NCBI RefSeq assembly: GCF_009372235.1
Contig: NZ_SULL01000014.1
Location: 1-64,000, forward strand
Origin: Dickeya oryzae
Lineage (GTDB): Bacteria > Pseudomonadota > Gammaproteobacteria > Enterobacterales > Enterobacteriaceae
DNA: 64,000 bases
Direction: 5' to 3'
This document shows positions 9,553 to 19,468 of the stretch, in pieces. How positions within the stretch are numbered: position 1 is the first letter of the stretch; every line of letters starts with the position of its first letter. A program made the position numbers and the translations under genes. Under the pieces are notes generated by a model. The model saw only the letters and a list, made by a program, of their open reading frames with translations. It was not told where the DNA came from and did no database searches.

Positions 9553-11301
9553 ATGATTAATGATAAAGATCTCTCCACATGGCAGACGTTTCGTCGCCTA
9601 TGGCCGATGATCTCCCCTTATAAAGCCGGGCTGGCCGTTGCGGCAGTGGCGCTGGTGGTCAACGCCGCGGGCGATACGCTGATGCTGTCCCTGCTTAAGC
9701 CGTTGCTGGATGACGGATTCGGCAAGGCTGATCGCAGTGTGCTGGTGTGGATGCCGTTGGCTATCATCGGGTTGATGATTATGCGCGGCATTTCCAGTTA
9801 TGTATCCAGTTATTGTGTGGCCTGGGTATCGGGCAAGGTGGTGATGAACATGCGTCGTCGGCTGTTCAGCCACATCATGGGGATGCCGGTGTCCTTTTTT
9901 GATCAGCAATCTACCGGTACATTGCTATCGCGCATCACCTATGATTCCGAGCAGGTGGCCTCCTCATCGTCAAACGCACTGGTAACCGTAGTACGTGAAG
10001 GGGCGTCTATCATTGGCCTGTTTGTGCTGATGTTCTGGTATAGCTGGCAGTTATCGCTGATTTTGGTGCTGATTGCACCGATTGTTGCTTACAGTATGCG
10101 GGTGGTGTCAAAGCGTTTTCGTAGTATTAGTAAAAATATGCAAAACACCATGGGGCAGGTCACGACCAGTGCTGAGCAGATGCTGAAAGGGCACAAAGAA
10201 GTGCTGATTTTTGGCGGGCAGTCCGTCGAAGCGGAGCGTTTCGATGCCGTCAGCAATCGCATGCGTCAGCAGGGCATGAAAATGGTATCCGCATCTTCCA
10301 TTTCTGACCCGGTGGTGCAGTTAATCGCTTCGCTGGCGCTGGCATTCGTGTTATATGCCGCCAGTTTCCCGTCGGTGATGGAAACGTTAACGGCAGGTAC
10401 CATCACGGTAGTGTTCTCCTCTATGTTTACGTTGATGCGGCCATTGAAGTCGCTCACTAACGTCAATGCGCAGTTTCAGCGTGGTATGGCCGCTTGCCAG
10501 ACCCTGTTTACCATTCTGGATATGGAGCAGGAGAAAGACACCGGTACTCATGTACTGGAGCACGCTAAAGGCAATATCGAATTCCGTGATGTCAACTTCG
10601 CGTATCCCGGTAAAGAAACGCTGGCGTTAAAAAATATTAGCCTGTATATCCCGCCCGGAAAAACCGTGGCGCTGGTAGGGCGATCAGGTTCTGGCAAGTC
10701 GACCATCGCCAATCTCATTACTCGTTTTTACGATATCCAGTCTGGCGAAATTCTGTTGGATGGATGCGACTTACGCGATTATACGCTGCCATCATTACGC
10801 AGCCAGGTGGCGTTGGTATCGCAGAATGTTCACCTGTTTAACGATACGATTGCCAACAATATTGCCTATGCCTGCGGCGATCGTTACAGCCGTGAGGATA
10901 TCGAGCGAGCGGCCAAAATGGCCCACGCGATGGATTTCATCAGCAAACTGGATCAGGGGTTGGATACCGTTATCGGTGAGAACGGGGTGTTGTTGTCTGG
11001 CGGTCAGCGTCAGCGTATCGCTATTGCCCGGGCGCTGTTGCGGGATTGCCCGATTCTGGTTCTGGATGAGGCGACATCGGCGCTGGATACTGAGTCGGAG
11101 CGCGCTATCCAGGCGGCACTGGACGAGTTGCAAAAAAACCGTACTGCACTGGTCATTGCCCACCGCTTATCCACGATTGAAAATGCGGATGAAATCCTGG
11201 TGGTAGAGGATGGGCAGATCATAGAGCGTGGTCAGCATGATGATTTGCTGGCGCGTAACGGGGCCTATGCCCAGCTCCACAAGTTGCAGTTTGGCGCATG
11301 A
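9553..11301 (+). CDS. msbA: MsbA, lipid A-core flippase
   Basis: ABC half-transporter of 582 residues, the usual MsbA length. Residues 1-320 form the six-helix membrane domain. The ATPase domain carries Walker [10 protein letters not shown], signature LSGGQRQR, Walker [13 protein letters not shown] and the switch His in IAHRLST. MsbA flips lipid A-core to the periplasmic leaflet and is essential in enterics. The stop overlaps the lpxK start by four bases (ATGA), so the two are translationally coupled. This order is conserved across enterobacteria. Confidence 0.98.
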   Translation: MINDKDLSTWQTFRRLWPMISPYKAGLAVAAVALVVNAAGDTLMLSLLKPLLDDGFGKADRSVLVWMPLAIIGLMIMRGISSYVSSYCVAWVSGKVVMNMRRRLFSHIMGMPVSFFDQQSTGTLLSRITYDSEQVASSSSNALVTVVREGASIIGLFVLMFWYSWQLSLILVLIAPIVAYSMRVVSKRFRSISKNMQNTMGQVTTSAEQMLKGHKEVLIFGGQSVEAERFDAVSNRMRQQGMKMVSASSISDPVVQLIASLALAFVLYAASFPSVMETLTAGTITVVFSSMFTLMRPLKSLTNVNAQFQRGMAACQTLFTILDMEQEKDTGTHVLEHAKGNIEFRDVNFAYPGKETLALKNISLYIPPGKTVALVGRSGSGKSTIANLITRFYDIQSGEILLDGCDLRDYTLPSLRSQVALVSQNVHLFNDTIANNIAYACGDRYSREDIERAAKMAHAMDFISKLDQGLDTVIGENGVLLSGGQRQRIAIARALLRDCPILVLDEATSALDTESERAIQAALDELQKNRTALVIAHRLSTIENADEILVVEDGQIIERGQHDDLLARNGAYAQLHKLQFGA

Positions 11302-12314
11302 TTGAACGCATCTGGTCAGGGCGCTCGCCGCTGTATCTGGTGTTGCTGCCGCTGTCGTTGCTTTATGGGCTGGTGAGCCATCTTATACGGCTGAGCTACC
11401 AGTGTGGCTGGCGTAAGGTATGGCGTGCACCAGTGCCAGTGGTCGTCGTTGGAAATTTGACGGCGGGCGGCAATGGTAAGACACCTGTTGTTATCTGGCT
11501 GGTGGAGCAATTGCAGCAACAGGGTTATCGCGTTGGTGTGGTATCGCGTGGTTATGGCGGTAAAGCGGAGCAGTATCCGCTGCAGGTTACAAATAAGGTG
11601 ACGACCGCACAGGCTGGTGATGAGCCGCTGCTGATTTACCAGCGTACCGGTGCACCCGTTGCTGTGGCCCCTAAACGCTGTGATGCAGTGAAGGCATTGC
11701 TGGCTCAGCACCCACTGGATGTGATTGTAACGGATGACGGTTTGCAACATTACGCATTGGCTCGGGATATGGAGCTGGTGGTGGTAGACGGCATTCGTCG
11801 CTTCGGTAATGGTTGGTGGCTGCCTGCGGGACCGATGCGGGAGCGCGCCTCGCGCTTGCGGACCGTTGACGCGGTCATTGTGAATGGGGGTGAAGCGAAA
11901 CCGGGTGAGATTGCCATGCAACTCACGGCGGGTGACGCCGTGAATTTGCTGACCGGAGAACGCCGGGCGGTAGCGACGTTACCGCCACTGGTTGCTATGG
12001 CGGGGATCGGCCACCCACCGCGCTTTTTTGCTACGCTGAAAGCGCTGGGAAGCACGCTTTTGCGTGAAGTGGCGTTCGCCGACCACCAACACTGGCAAGC
12101 TGAAGAGTTACAGCGGCTGACTGACTCTGACCAGCAACCCCTGATGATGACGGAGAAGGATGCGGTGAAATGTCGCGCCTTTGCTCGTGCTAACTGGTGG
12201 TATCTGCCAGTTGATGCCGCATTGTCGGTGCCGGAGTCGACGTTACTATTACAGCGTCTGACGCAACTGATTGATACGAAAAGTAGTATGTCGCGTCAGA
12301 CGAAAATCGGGTGA
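11298..12314 (+). CDS. lpxK: LpxK, tetraacyldisaccharide 4'-kinase
   Basis: Phosphorylates the 4' position of the lipid A disaccharide precursor at the inner face of the membrane. The 338-residue protein has an N-terminal hydrophobic anchor, then the P-loop in [15 protein letters not shown] near residue 55. SRGYGGK and [20 protein letters not shown] follow, with the conserved DDGLQH block. E. coli LpxK is about 328 residues. ATG overlaps the msbA stop. Together the two genes finish and export lipid A. Confidence 0.97.
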   Translation: MIERIWSGRSPLYLVLLPLSLLYGLVSHLIRLSYQCGWRKVWRAPVPVVVVGNLTAGGNGKTPVVIWLVEQLQQQGYRVGVVSRGYGGKAEQYPLQVTNKVTTAQAGDEPLLIYQRTGAPVAVAPKRCDAVKALLAQHPLDVIVTDDGLQHYALARDMELVVVDGIRRFGNGWWLPAGPMRERASRLRTVDAVIVNGGEAKPGEIAMQLTAGDAVNLLTGERRAVATLPPLVAMAGIGHPPRFFATLKALGSTLLREVAFADHQHWQAEELQRLTDSDQQPLMMTEKDAVKCRAFARANWWYLPVDAALSVPESTLLLQRLTQLIDTKSSMSRQTKIG

Positions 12315-12353
12315 CCGGCTATTTTTGATAATCGCTTCTTGATGGGAGGAAGC

Positions 12354-12536
12354 ATGGATCATCGTTTACTTGAAATCGTGGCTTGCCCGGTGTGTAACGG
12401 GCGGTTGGTTTTTGACAAAGAAAAACAGGAACTGATTTGTAAAGTCGACGGGCTGGCTTACCCAGTGCGGGATGGCATTCCTGTATTGCTGGAAAACGAA
12501 GCTCGCTCACTGGCGCCGGATGAGATTGCACAATGA
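12354..12536 (+). CDS. ycaR: YcaR, small Trm112-like zinc-motif protein
   Basis: 60 residues starting [16 protein letters not shown], the same length and opening as E. coli YcaR. A CPVC pair near residues 11-14 and the later [21 protein letters not shown] segment are typical of the Trm112p/UPF0434 family. The start is ATG 12354, behind GGGAGGA; an upstream ATG at 12339 would add five unconserved residues. The stop overlaps kdsB by four bases. Its molecular role is not established. Confidence 0.93.
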   Translation: MDHRLLEIVACPVCNGRLVFDKEKQELICKVDGLAYPVRDGIPVLLENEARSLAPDEIAQ

Positions 12537-13285
12537 CGTTTACTGCAATTATTCCCGCTCGCTATGCCTCTACCCGGCTGCCAGGCAAGCCGCTGGCGGA
12601 TATTCATGGCAAACCGATGGTAGTACACGTCATGGAGCGTGCTCGTGAGTCGGGTGCCAGCCGTGTTGTAGTGGCGACCGATCATGCCGATGTTGCGCGC
12701 GCCATTGAACTGGCGGGTGGCGAAGTCTGTTTGACCAGTCCGGATCACAACTCCGGTACCGAGCGGCTGGCTGAAGTGATCGACCGTTATGGGTTTGCCG
12801 ATGATGAAATCATCGTCAACGTACAGGGTGATGAACCGTTGATCCCACCGGTGATCATTCGACAGGTGGCAGATAATCTGGCGGGGAGCCGTGCCGGTAT
12901 GGCAACGCTGGCTGTGCCGATCACGACCTGTGAGGAAGCGTTTAATCCGAACGCAGTGAAAGTGGTCACCGATGCGGAAGGGTATGCGCTTTACTTCTCT
13001 CGCGCCACAATCCCGTGGGAACGTGACCGTTTTGCTGAATCCCGGGAGACCATTGGTGATCATTTCCTGAGACATATCGGGATTTATGCGTACCGTGCCG
13101 GATTTATCCGTCGATATGTTGGCTGGGAACCCAGCCAACTGGAAAAAATCGAAATGCTGGAACAACTGCGTGTGCTCTGGTACGGCGAGAAGATCCATGT
13201 CGCGGTAGCCAAAGAAGTGCCGAGCGTCGGGGTTGATACCCCTGAAGACCTGGCCCGGGTCAGAGCGGTCATGATGGCTAACTGA
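12533..13285 (+). CDS. kdsB: KdsB, CMP-KDO synthetase
   Basis: Activates KDO with CTP for inner-core LPS. The 250-residue protein (E. coli 248) opens with the nucleotide-binding [16 protein letters not shown], followed by [28 protein letters not shown] and the HIGIYAYR segment near residue 185. It is translationally coupled to ycaR by ATGA overlap and ends the msbA-lpxK-ycaR-kdsB run before a strong terminator. Confidence 0.98.
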   Translation: MTFTAIIPARYASTRLPGKPLADIHGKPMVVHVMERARESGASRVVVATDHADVARAIELAGGEVCLTSPDHNSGTERLAEVIDRYGFADDEIIVNVQGDEPLIPPVIIRQVADNLAGSRAGMATLAVPITTCEEAFNPNAVKVVTDAEGYALYFSRATIPWERDRFAESRETIGDHFLRHIGIYAYRAGFIRRYVGWEPSQLEKIEMLEQLRVLWYGEKIHVAVAKEVPSVGVDTPEDLARVRAVMMAN

Positions 13286-13311
13286 CGTCGGTTTCGGTAT
13301 ACCGTCTCGCC

Positions 13312-13343
13312 AGCGCATGTGCTAACAACACATGCGCTTTTTT
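13312..13343 (+). terminator. rho-independent terminator after kdsB
   Basis: 10-bp perfect stem AGCGCATGTG / CACATGCGCT (13312-13321 and 13329-13338), 7-base loop, then a run of six Ts. Confidence 0.9.
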
Positions 13344-13705
13344 GTCTCACTTTTTTATCCCACCTGTTTTTATCACTTACAGTACCGTTATCGGTGCCAG
13401 TCGTTCAGCATCATTCGCATAACGCCTGCCAGTGGCCTCGCTGGTCAGTTCCGCCTGAAGACTTGTCAGCGTTGCCTGTGACGAGAGAATTATCCTGTCA
13501 TTAATAAATCCGGTGTCTGAGAATGCCGGTTTTTATTATTGGCAGGAATAATGAAACAGCGGAATGAAAAAAGGAATGAAAAAGAGATCGGAATAATAAA
13601 AACCGATGACGCAGATGCACAATGATTAACCATGGCTTATTATTGGATGGCATTCATCCCATTATGATGAATGTATTGATTTTTTTACTTAAGGATGGAG
13701 TAACA
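13344..13705. other. intergenic and control region upstream of the pectate lyase gene
   Basis: About 360 bases that become AT-rich toward the gene. A weak CCGG...CCGG hairpin with a T-rich tail lies at about 13511-13540. I looked for a KdgR operator (inverted GAAAC/GTTTC halves), the usual switch of Dickeya pectinase genes. I found only direct repeats of AATGAAA (about 13547-13583), not a convincing inverted box. Confidence 0.4.
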
Positions 13706-15025
13706 ATGAATATGAATAAAAAATTTTTACCCATAATCATGGGATGCGTACTGACTGGGACTGTCGCACAAGCTCTGGCGGCAGAATACTATCTGGCACC
13801 GAACGGCAGTGATTCGGGTAACGGCAGTAAAAGCGCCCCCTGGAAATCGTTCGCCCGTGCACAACAAACCCTCTCCCCGGGTGATCGCCTGTGGGTTCGA
13901 GGTGGGACCTATACCTTTACCGCCGGGCTTAATCGCTGCGCCAGTCAGACGGATATCGTGAATGCGATTACGCTCAACAAGAGTGGTACCTCCGGCAAAC
14001 GCATTGAATATGTCGCCTATACTGGCGAAACACCGGTATTTGATTTCAGCCAAATGAAAGATGACTGCCGCGTTAAAGGATTTAACGTCGTCTCAGACTG
14101 GGTAACCCTGAAAGGGCTGGAAATAAAAGGCGTGCCGCAAAACAATAATAAAAACCACGAATCATGGGGTGTATGGATAAAAGGCAGCAACAATCGATTT
14201 GAGCAACTTAATATCCATCACATTATGGGGACGGGGTTATTCCTGCAAAATGGTGCGTATAACACTGTACTTAATTCTGACTCGCACCATAACTATGATC
14301 CGTTGACGTCTAATGGTGCTGGACAGAGTGGCGATGGCTTCGGCGCGCATATCGCTGCTAACATGCCAGGCAATATTTTCAGTGGTTGCCGTGCCTGGTC
14401 TAATTCGGATGATGGTTTTGATCTTATCAACGCCTATTCCGCGGTCACTATCGAGAACTCCTGGGCCTGGTCTCACGGTTATCTGCCCGGCACCACAACA
14501 TCTCTGGCGGCCGGTAACGGCAACGGCTTCAAGGCGGGTGGCTATGGTGCCAAATATATTAACAATGCACCGAAACACATTGTGAGAAATTCGGTCGCCT
14601 TTCTGAATAAAGCCGCCGGTTTCTATGCTAACCACCATCCGGTCGCGAACGATTTCTTCAACAATACGTCGTACAGAAATACGGTTAACTTCAGCATGCG
14701 CGGCATTGACGAAAACGGTAATGCGATAGCATTGGGTACCCTGCGCAACAATATTTCCTATGCGGCGAAGTCGCAATCACTGGCCTATACCGATGGCGCG
14801 AATATGCGCTACAACTCCTGGAATTACAGCAATGTGATGTCTGATGCGGAATTCCAGAGTGTATCGACCACCGGTTGGGATGCGCCACGTCAGGCTGATG
14901 GCAGCTTACCGGTGCTCAAACACCTGCGTCTGGCGACAGATAGCTGGATGATCGATAAGGGCGGTGACGTGAAGATTGCGTATCAAGGTGCCGCGCCGGA
15001 TCTGGGGGCGTTTGAGCTGAAATAA
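13706..15025 (+). CDS. secreted polysaccharide lyase family 9 pectate lyase (PelL/PelN type)
   Basis: 439 residues from ATG 13706, behind GGATGGAG; an in-frame ATG at 13622 would only add a hydrophobic pre-extension. The signal peptide is the first ~23 residues, with predicted cleavage after ALA before AEYYLAPNG. The mature protein reads as a right-handed beta-helix with PL9 features I recall from Dickeya PelL: LNKSGTSGK, the SDDGFDL segment (catalytic/calcium region), GNGNGFKAGG, and the terminal SAPDLGAFE-like AAPDLGAFELK. PL9 enzymes cleave pectate by beta-elimination; in Dickeya they are type II secreted and macerate plant tissue. Whether this is the orthologue of PelL or of PelN I cannot settle by eye. 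It interrupts the kdsB-ycbJ order seen in E. coli. Confidence 0.88.
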   Translation: MNMNKKFLPIIMGCVLTGTVAQALAAEYYLAPNGSDSGNGSKSAPWKSFARAQQTLSPGDRLWVRGGTYTFTAGLNRCASQTDIVNAITLNKSGTSGKRIEYVAYTGETPVFDFSQMKDDCRVKGFNVVSDWVTLKGLEIKGVPQNNNKNHESWGVWIKGSNNRFEQLNIHHIMGTGLFLQNGAYNTVLNSDSHHNYDPLTSNGAGQSGDGFGAHIAANMPGNIFSGCRAWSNSDDGFDLINAYSAVTIENSWAWSHGYLPGTTTSLAAGNGNGFKAGGYGAKYINNAPKHIVRNSVAFLNKAAGFYANHHPVANDFFNNTSYRNTVNFSMRGIDENGNAIALGTLRNNISYAAKSQSLAYTDGANMRYNSWNYSNVMSDAEFQSVSTTGWDAPRQADGSLPVLKHLRLATDSWMIDKGGDVKIAYQGAAPDLGAFELK

Positions 15026-15154
15026 GGTGAGCTGAAATAAGGTGAGCTGAAATAAGGTGAGCTGAAATAAGGTGAGCTGAAAAATAAGGTGAGCTGAAAA
15101 ATAAGGTGAGCTGAAAAATTAAGGTGAGTTGAAAAATTAAGGTGAGTTGAAAAT
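15014..15154 (+). repeat. tandem repeat grown from the last codons and stop of the pectate lyase gene
   Basis: The unit GAGCTGAAATAAGGT starts inside the coding sequence (Glu-Leu-Lys-stop). Four perfect 15-base copies run from 15014 to 15073. Two 17-base copies (extra AA) and two 18-base copies (one further T, the last with GAGTTG) follow, ending in a partial ninth copy at 15144-15154. The true stop is TAA 15023-15025; copies 2-4 repeat TAA in the same frame. Drift increases with distance from the gene. Confidence 0.97.
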
Positions 15155-15426
15155 ACATAGATGTGTGGCCGTTATCTGGAAGGATAGATGACGATACCAC
15201 CGGATAATCTCACGGATGCCCGCTTCGGCGGGCCTTTTTTGTCGGTAAACCAGCGGCAGTGGGGATGGTCATTTTGTTGGATGACTGAATACTGTCTATC
15301 GTCAATCAGTTGCACCGGTGTATATCCCGCTTTCTTTGATCTGCATTGGGGAAATTGTTATGTGCTACTCGCATGATAAAGGCATGTGACAACGACACAA
15401 GTCTGCAACCGCGAGATAGGTCGCTT
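15155..15426. other. intergenic region between the repeat array and ycbJ
   Basis: Carries the pectate lyase terminator at 15218-15241 and then the ycbJ upstream region. No further gene or clear operator is seen. Confidence 0.45.
15218..15241 (+). terminator. rho-independent terminator after the pectate lyase gene
   Basis: GCCCGC / GCGGGC stem capped by the very stable TTCG tetraloop (15218-15233), then C and six to seven Ts. Confidence 0.92.
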
Positions 15427-16323
15427 ATGGAACTCTTGAAAGCTGAATTGAGTACGGTACTGGGGGAATCACTCAGTCGCCTTGAACGCATCAGTGAACA
15501 ACCTTACGCGCACTTGTATGCTCTGTATGATCACGCGGGCAATGCGATGCCACTGCTGGCGAAAAGTTATATTTGTCAGGGCGTTGCCGGGCAGGAAGCG
15601 TATAAGCTGACCATGCTGTCCCGCGAAGGTGAAGTCAGGCTACCCACCGTTTACGGGATGGTGATGACGCATCAGGCACCTTATAAGGAGTTGCTGCTCA
15701 TCGAACGCTTGCGCGGCGTATCGGTAGAAGCACCGTCCCGCTCGCCCCAGCGCTGGACGTTACTGATGGATCAAATTGTCGAGAACATGCTGGCGTGGCA
15801 CCGCATCGACAGTCATGGTTGCGTCGGCACGGTGGACAGTACACAGGATAATAGCTGGGCAAACTGGTATCGCCAGCGACTGGAGGTGCTGTGGGCCACG
15901 CTGATGAATGTCAACGCTACGCAACTGACCCAGCAAGATCGCACCGTGCTGTACCGCTCACGACAAAGTCTGCCCAGATTGTTTGAGGACTTCGATGACA
16001 ATTGCGTACTGGTGCATGGCAATCTGACCTTGCGCAGCATGCTCAAAGACCCCCGCAGCGATCAACTGCTGGCGATGATCAACCCCGGCATGATGCTGTG
16101 GGCCCCGAGAGAGTATGACCTGTTCCGTTTGTGCGAAGAGCCGGGTATGCCGGAGCAGTTGTTTTATCACTATCTGAAACAGGCGCCGTTGGCTGAGTCC
16201 TTTGTTTGCCGCCGCTGGCTGTACATCCTGTGGGCGGCGGTTTCCCGTTATATCCACACTGGTCAGTTGGATCGCCCGTTGTTTGATACCGCCACCCGAG
16301 AATTGCTGCCCTGGCTCGAATAA
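15427..16323 (+). CDS. ycbJ: YcbJ, phosphotransferase-like protein
   Basis: 298 residues, nearly the length of E. coli YcbJ (297), starting MELLKAELSTVLGE. An in-frame upstream start at 15346 adds 27 unconserved residues. Matching blocks include LLIERLRGVSVEAP, LAWHRIDSHGCVG, NCVLVHGNLTLRSMLKDPRSDQLLAM and the C-terminal ELLPWLE. The HGNLTLRSML segment corresponds to the catalytic loop of aminoglycoside-phosphotransferase-like kinases, but the usual downstream Asp-Phe-Glu metal site is replaced by NPGMMLW. Activity is therefore unproven. It keeps its place upstream of elyC and cmoM, although a pectate lyase gene now separates it from kdsB. Confidence 0.93.
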   Translation: MELLKAELSTVLGESLSRLERISEQPYAHLYALYDHAGNAMPLLAKSYICQGVAGQEAYKLTMLSREGEVRLPTVYGMVMTHQAPYKELLLIERLRGVSVEAPSRSPQRWTLLMDQIVENMLAWHRIDSHGCVGTVDSTQDNSWANWYRQRLEVLWATLMNVNATQLTQQDRTVLYRSRQSLPRLFEDFDDNCVLVHGNLTLRSMLKDPRSDQLLAMINPGMMLWAPREYDLFRLCEEPGMPEQLFYHYLKQAPLAESFVCRRWLYILWAAVSRYIHTGQLDRPLFDTATRELLPWLE

Positions 16324-16324
16324 T

Positions 16325-16362
16325 CAGCAACGCGGGGGATGTCTGAATCTCCCGTGTTGCTG
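16325..16362. terminator. bidirectional hairpin between ycbJ and elyC
   Basis: About 15-bp stem (16325-16339 / 16348-16362) with two G-T pairs, beginning CAGCAAC and ending GTTGCTG, between convergent genes. The T-run is poor on both strands. Confidence 0.55.
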
Positions 16363-16395
16363 TTGTCAGTCTATCCACCCTCAGTCGGTCGGCTA

Positions 16396-17175
16396 TCAGG
16401 ATTCCGGCTGGGGGGTGACCCCTTTCATTTGTTGCCAGATAAGCCCCAGTCCTTCATACCAGGCGCGTTCGCTGTGAGACAGATAGAGCGCGGAGGGGAA
16501 TACCCGCTCCCAGGGGTTCAATGGCGAGGTGATAGCCAATTGATTGGCGGGCGCAGGAATGGGATGCAGGCCACGAGCCTGAAAAAAGCGAATAGCGCGT
16601 GGCAGGTGGTTGGCAGAGGTGACAAGCAGGAATGGTTGTTTGCCGATCAGGGTCTCGGTTCCCGCCGCTTCTTCTTCCGTATCGTGCGCCTTATCCACCA
16701 GCAGGATATCTTGTGCGGGCACACCCAGGCTTTCTGCAACCCGTGCAGCGGTGCTGGCGCTGGTTACGGGGTTACCCTGTGCTGCGGCTCCGGTAAAAAT
16801 GAGTTTGGCACCAGGATTAGCTCGCCAGAGCCGAATACCTTCGGTGACCCGGGCAAGGCTGTTGTTGATAAGGTTCGCGCTGGGCGGCCAGTCTGGATTA
16901 AAGGTATACCCTCCACCCAGCACCACGATGTAATTCACTTTAGGAAAATCCGGCGTCCAGGTCGGATAGCGGGATTCCAGTGGCAACAGCAGCTTGTCGG
17001 CCACGGGCTGCAGGCTCAACAATAACAGGGCCAGCCAGCCGCCGGTCAACATGATACGAGCGGTTTTTTGCCAGCGCGAAAACCACAACAGGGCGAGCGC
17101 GATACCCAGCACCAGCATTAACAACGGCAGTGGCAGTAACAGACTACCGATGTATTTTTTGACGGCAAACAGCAT
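16396..17175 (-). CDS. elyC: ElyC (YcbC), envelope biogenesis factor
   Basis: 259-residue inner-membrane protein with two N-terminal membrane segments (about residues 10-30 and 40-58) and a periplasmic DUF218 domain. Typical DUF218 blocks are NYIVVLGGGYTFNP, ARVTEGIRLWRANPGAKLIFTG, VTSANHLPRAIRFFQARGL and the closing SERAWYEGLGLIWQQMKG. E. coli ElyC supports peptidoglycan assembly, apparently through undecaprenyl-phosphate carrier metabolism. It runs convergent to ycbJ and divergent from cmoM, as in E. coli. Confidence 0.95.
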   Translation of the reverse strand: MLFAVKKYIGSLLLPLPLLMLVLGIALALLWFSRWQKTARIMLTGGWLALLLLSLQPVADKLLLPLESRYPTWTPDFPKVNYIVVLGGGYTFNPDWPPSANLINNSLARVTEGIRLWRANPGAKLIFTGAAAQGNPVTSASTAARVAESLGVPAQDILLVDKAHDTEEEAAGTETLIGKQPFLLVTSANHLPRAIRFFQARGLHPIPAPANQLAITSPLNPWERVFPSALYLSHSERAWYEGLGLIWQQMKGVTPQPES

Positions 17176-17327
17176 AAAATAGCGTCCCTTTTGAATGAAA
17201 AAACATCATACGGGCGAAATTAGCGTGTTCAAACCATTTATTCCAGGCCAGCCTGTGACAGAATGTCAGGTTCAGAGAAAAACCAGTTGTTTAGATAGTA
17301 CAGTCACCCATCATGCAGAACCGTGGA

Positions 17328-18149
17328 ATGCAGGATCGTAATTTTAACGATATCGCAGACAAATTTGCCCGCAACATTTATGGCACCACCAAAGGGCGGT
17401 TACGTCAGGCGGTATTGTGGCAGGATCTGGAAACCCTGCTGACACGCCTGCCGTCACGACCGCTGCGTATTCTGGATGCAGGCGGCGGTGAAGGACCAAT
17501 GTCACGCCGTCTGGCAGCGTTGGGCCATCAGGTGTTGTTGTGCGATCTCTCCGATGAGATGATTATGCGCGCCCATGACGCTGCGTGTGAAGCGGGTGTG
17601 GCGGATAACATGCGTTTCGTACGCTGCGCTGCGCAGGATATCGGCGCGCATTTATCGCAACCGGTCGACCTGGTGTTGTTTCACGCCGTGTTGGAGTGGG
17701 TTGCAGAGCCGCAACACGCGTTGCGTGCGTTGACCGATTGTCTGGCACCGGGCGGTGCGCTATCGCTGATGTTTTACAACCATCAGGCGCTGGTGATGCG
17801 CAATATGGTGCTGGGTAATTTCGGTTATGTCGAAGCCGGTATGCCCAAGCGCAAACGGCGTTCGCTGTCACCGGACCACCCGTTGGACCCGCCGCAGGTC
17901 TATCAGTGGCTCGCTGAACTGGGGCTGCAACTGAGCGGCAAAACCGGCATCCGGGTGTTTCATGACTACCTGCAAAATAAGCAACAACAGATTGACGATT
18001 TTGACCAACTGCTGGCGCTGGAGCAGCGCTATTGTCGGCAGGAGCCCTTTGTCAGCCTGGGGCGCTACATCCATGTTATGGCACACAAGCATGTTATGGC
18101 ACACGAGCACGTCATGGCGCATAAGCCCCCTATGAAGGATGCATTATGA
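17328..18149 (+). CDS. cmoM: CmoM (SmtA), tRNA 5-carboxymethoxyuridine methyltransferase
   Basis: SAM-dependent class I methyltransferase that methylates cmo5U at the tRNA wobble base. The [21 protein letters not shown] opening matches E. coli, so I set ATG 17328; ATG 17313 adds five residues and may be the true start. The SAM motif is [10 protein letters not shown], followed by CDLSDEMI and [12 protein letters not shown]-like segments. 273 residues; E. coli is about 261. The extra length is a C-terminal in-frame triplication (see the repeat at 18072). The stop overlaps mukF by four bases. Confidence 0.95.
   Translation: MQDRNFNDIADKFARNIYGTTKGRLRQAVLWQDLETLLTRLPSRPLRILDAGGGEGPMSRRLAALGHQVLLCDLSDEMIMRAHDAACEAGVADNMRFVRCAAQDIGAHLSQPVDLVLFHAVLEWVAEPQHALRALTDCLAPGGALSLMFYNHQALVMRNMVLGNFGYVEAGMPKRKRRSLSPDHPLDPPQVYQWLAELGLQLSGKTGIRVFHDYLQNKQQQIDDFDQLLALEQRYCRQEPFVSLGRYIHVMAHKHVMAHEHVMAHKPPMKDAL
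18072..18125 (+). repeat. three 18-base in-frame repeats at the cmoM C-terminus
   Basis: Three units encoding [12 protein letters not shown] and HVMAHK (18072-18089, 18090-18107, 18108-18125), following the conserved RYIHV position. E. coli CmoM has a single non-repeated tail here. The units differ by a few, partly silent, bases, so the duplication is not brand new. Confidence 0.95.
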
Positions 18150-19468
18150 GTGATTTTTCCCAGACCGTACCCGAACTGGTTGCCTGGGCGAGAAAAAATG
18201 ACTTCGCCATTACGCTGCCCACCGAGCGTTTGGCGTTTCTGCTGGCTATCGCCACCTTAAATGGTGAGCGTATGGATGGCGAAATGAGCGAAGGGGAACT
18301 GGTGGACGCATTTCGTCACGTCAGTAAAGGCTTTGAACAAACCCATGAAACCATTCCGGTACGCGCCAACAATGCTATCAACGACCTGGTGCGTCAGCGT
18401 TTGATCAACCGATTCACCAGCGAACTGGCGGACGGCAACGCGATTTACCGGCTGACGCCGTTGGGTATCGGTATCACCGACTATTACATTCGCCAGCGTG
18501 AGTTCTCCGCATTGCGTTTGTCGATGCAGTTATCGATCGTGGCGCAGGAGCTGGGGCGTGCGGCTGAGGCCGCAGAAGAAGGTGGTAACGAGTTCCACTG
18601 GCACCGCAATGTGTTCGCGCCGCTCAAGTATTCGGTGGCAGAAATCTTCGACAGTATCGACTTGTCACAGCGCGTGATGGATGAACAGCAGCAGGGGGTG
18701 AAAGAGAATATCGCCGGGCTGCTCAATCAGGACTGGCGTGCGGCGATTTCCAGTTGTGAAAAACTGCTGACCGAAACCTCGGATACCTTGCGTGAATTGC
18801 AGGACACGCTGGAAGCGGCGGGTGACAAGTTACAAACCAGTCTGCTGCGTATTCAGGACGCGACGCTCGGCCACGCTGAACTGGCGTTTGTCGACAATTT
18901 GGTTTTTGACCTGCAAGGTAAGCTCGACCGCATTATTAGCTGGGGCCAGCAAAGCATTGACCTGTGGATCGGTTACGATCGCCATGTTCACAAGTTCATC
19001 CGTACCGCTATCGATATGGATAAGAATCGCGTCTTTGCCCAGCGGTTGCGTCAGTCGGTACAAAGTTATTTCGAGGCACCGTGGGCGCTGACCTACGCCA
19101 ACGCGGATCGCCTGCTGGACATGCGCGATGAAGAGCTGGCGTTGCGTTCCGAAGAAGTTACCGGCGAGTTGCCGCCGGATCTGGAGTATGAAGCCTTCAG
19201 TGAAATTCGTGAGCAGATCGCCGCTATGATCGAGCAGGCGCTGCAGAAATACAAACAGCAACAAATACCGCTTAATCTGGGTGACGTTGTGCGGGAATAC
19301 CTGACGCAGTACCCGCGCTCGCAGCATTTTGATGTTGCCCGAATCGTGGTCGACCAGGCAGTTCGCCTGGGCGTGGCCGAAGCTGATTTCACCGGATTGC
19401 CTGCGCTGTGGCAGGCAATCAATGATTACGGAGCCAAGGTACAGGCCCATGTCATCGACAAATATTGA
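18146..19468 (+). CDS. mukF: MukF, kleisin subunit of the MukBEF condensin
   Basis: 440 residues, the same length as E. coli MukF. An N-terminal winged-helix dimerisation domain opens with [29 protein letters not shown]; a helical middle and a C-terminal winged helix that binds the MukB head follow. It bridges MukB heads and recruits MukE in chromosome organisation. Coupled to cmoM by ATGA; its last 20 bases overlap mukE. Confidence 0.98.
   Translation: MSDFSQTVPELVAWARKNDFAITLPTERLAFLLAIATLNGERMDGEMSEGELVDAFRHVSKGFEQTHETIPVRANNAINDLVRQRLINRFTSELADGNAIYRLTPLGIGITDYYIRQREFSALRLSMQLSIVAQELGRAAEAAEEGGNEFHWHRNVFAPLKYSVAEIFDSIDLSQRVMDEQQQGVKENIAGLLNQDWRAAISSCEKLLTETSDTLRELQDTLEAAGDKLQTSLLRIQDATLGHAELAFVDNLVFDLQGKLDRIISWGQQSIDLWIGYDRHVHKFIRTAIDMDKNRVFAQRLRQSVQSYFEAPWALTYANADRLLDMRDEELALRSEEVTGELPPDLEYEAFSEIREQIAAMIEQALQKYKQQQIPLNLGDVVREYLTQYPRSQHFDVARIVVDQAVRLGVAEADFTGLPALWQAINDYGAKVQAHVIDKY

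Noticed and set aside
12458-13318. 286-codon antisense frame across kdsB
   Set aside because: Opposite highly conserved kdsB and ycaR, with no motif or ribosome site.
13540-13600. possible KdgR operator upstream of the pectate lyase gene
   Set aside because: The AATGAAA motifs are direct repeats, not the inverted GAAAC/GTTTC arrangement of KdgR boxes.
15014-15154. CRISPR-like repeat array
   Set aside because: Units are contiguous with no spacers and begin inside a coding sequence; it is a simple tandem repeat.
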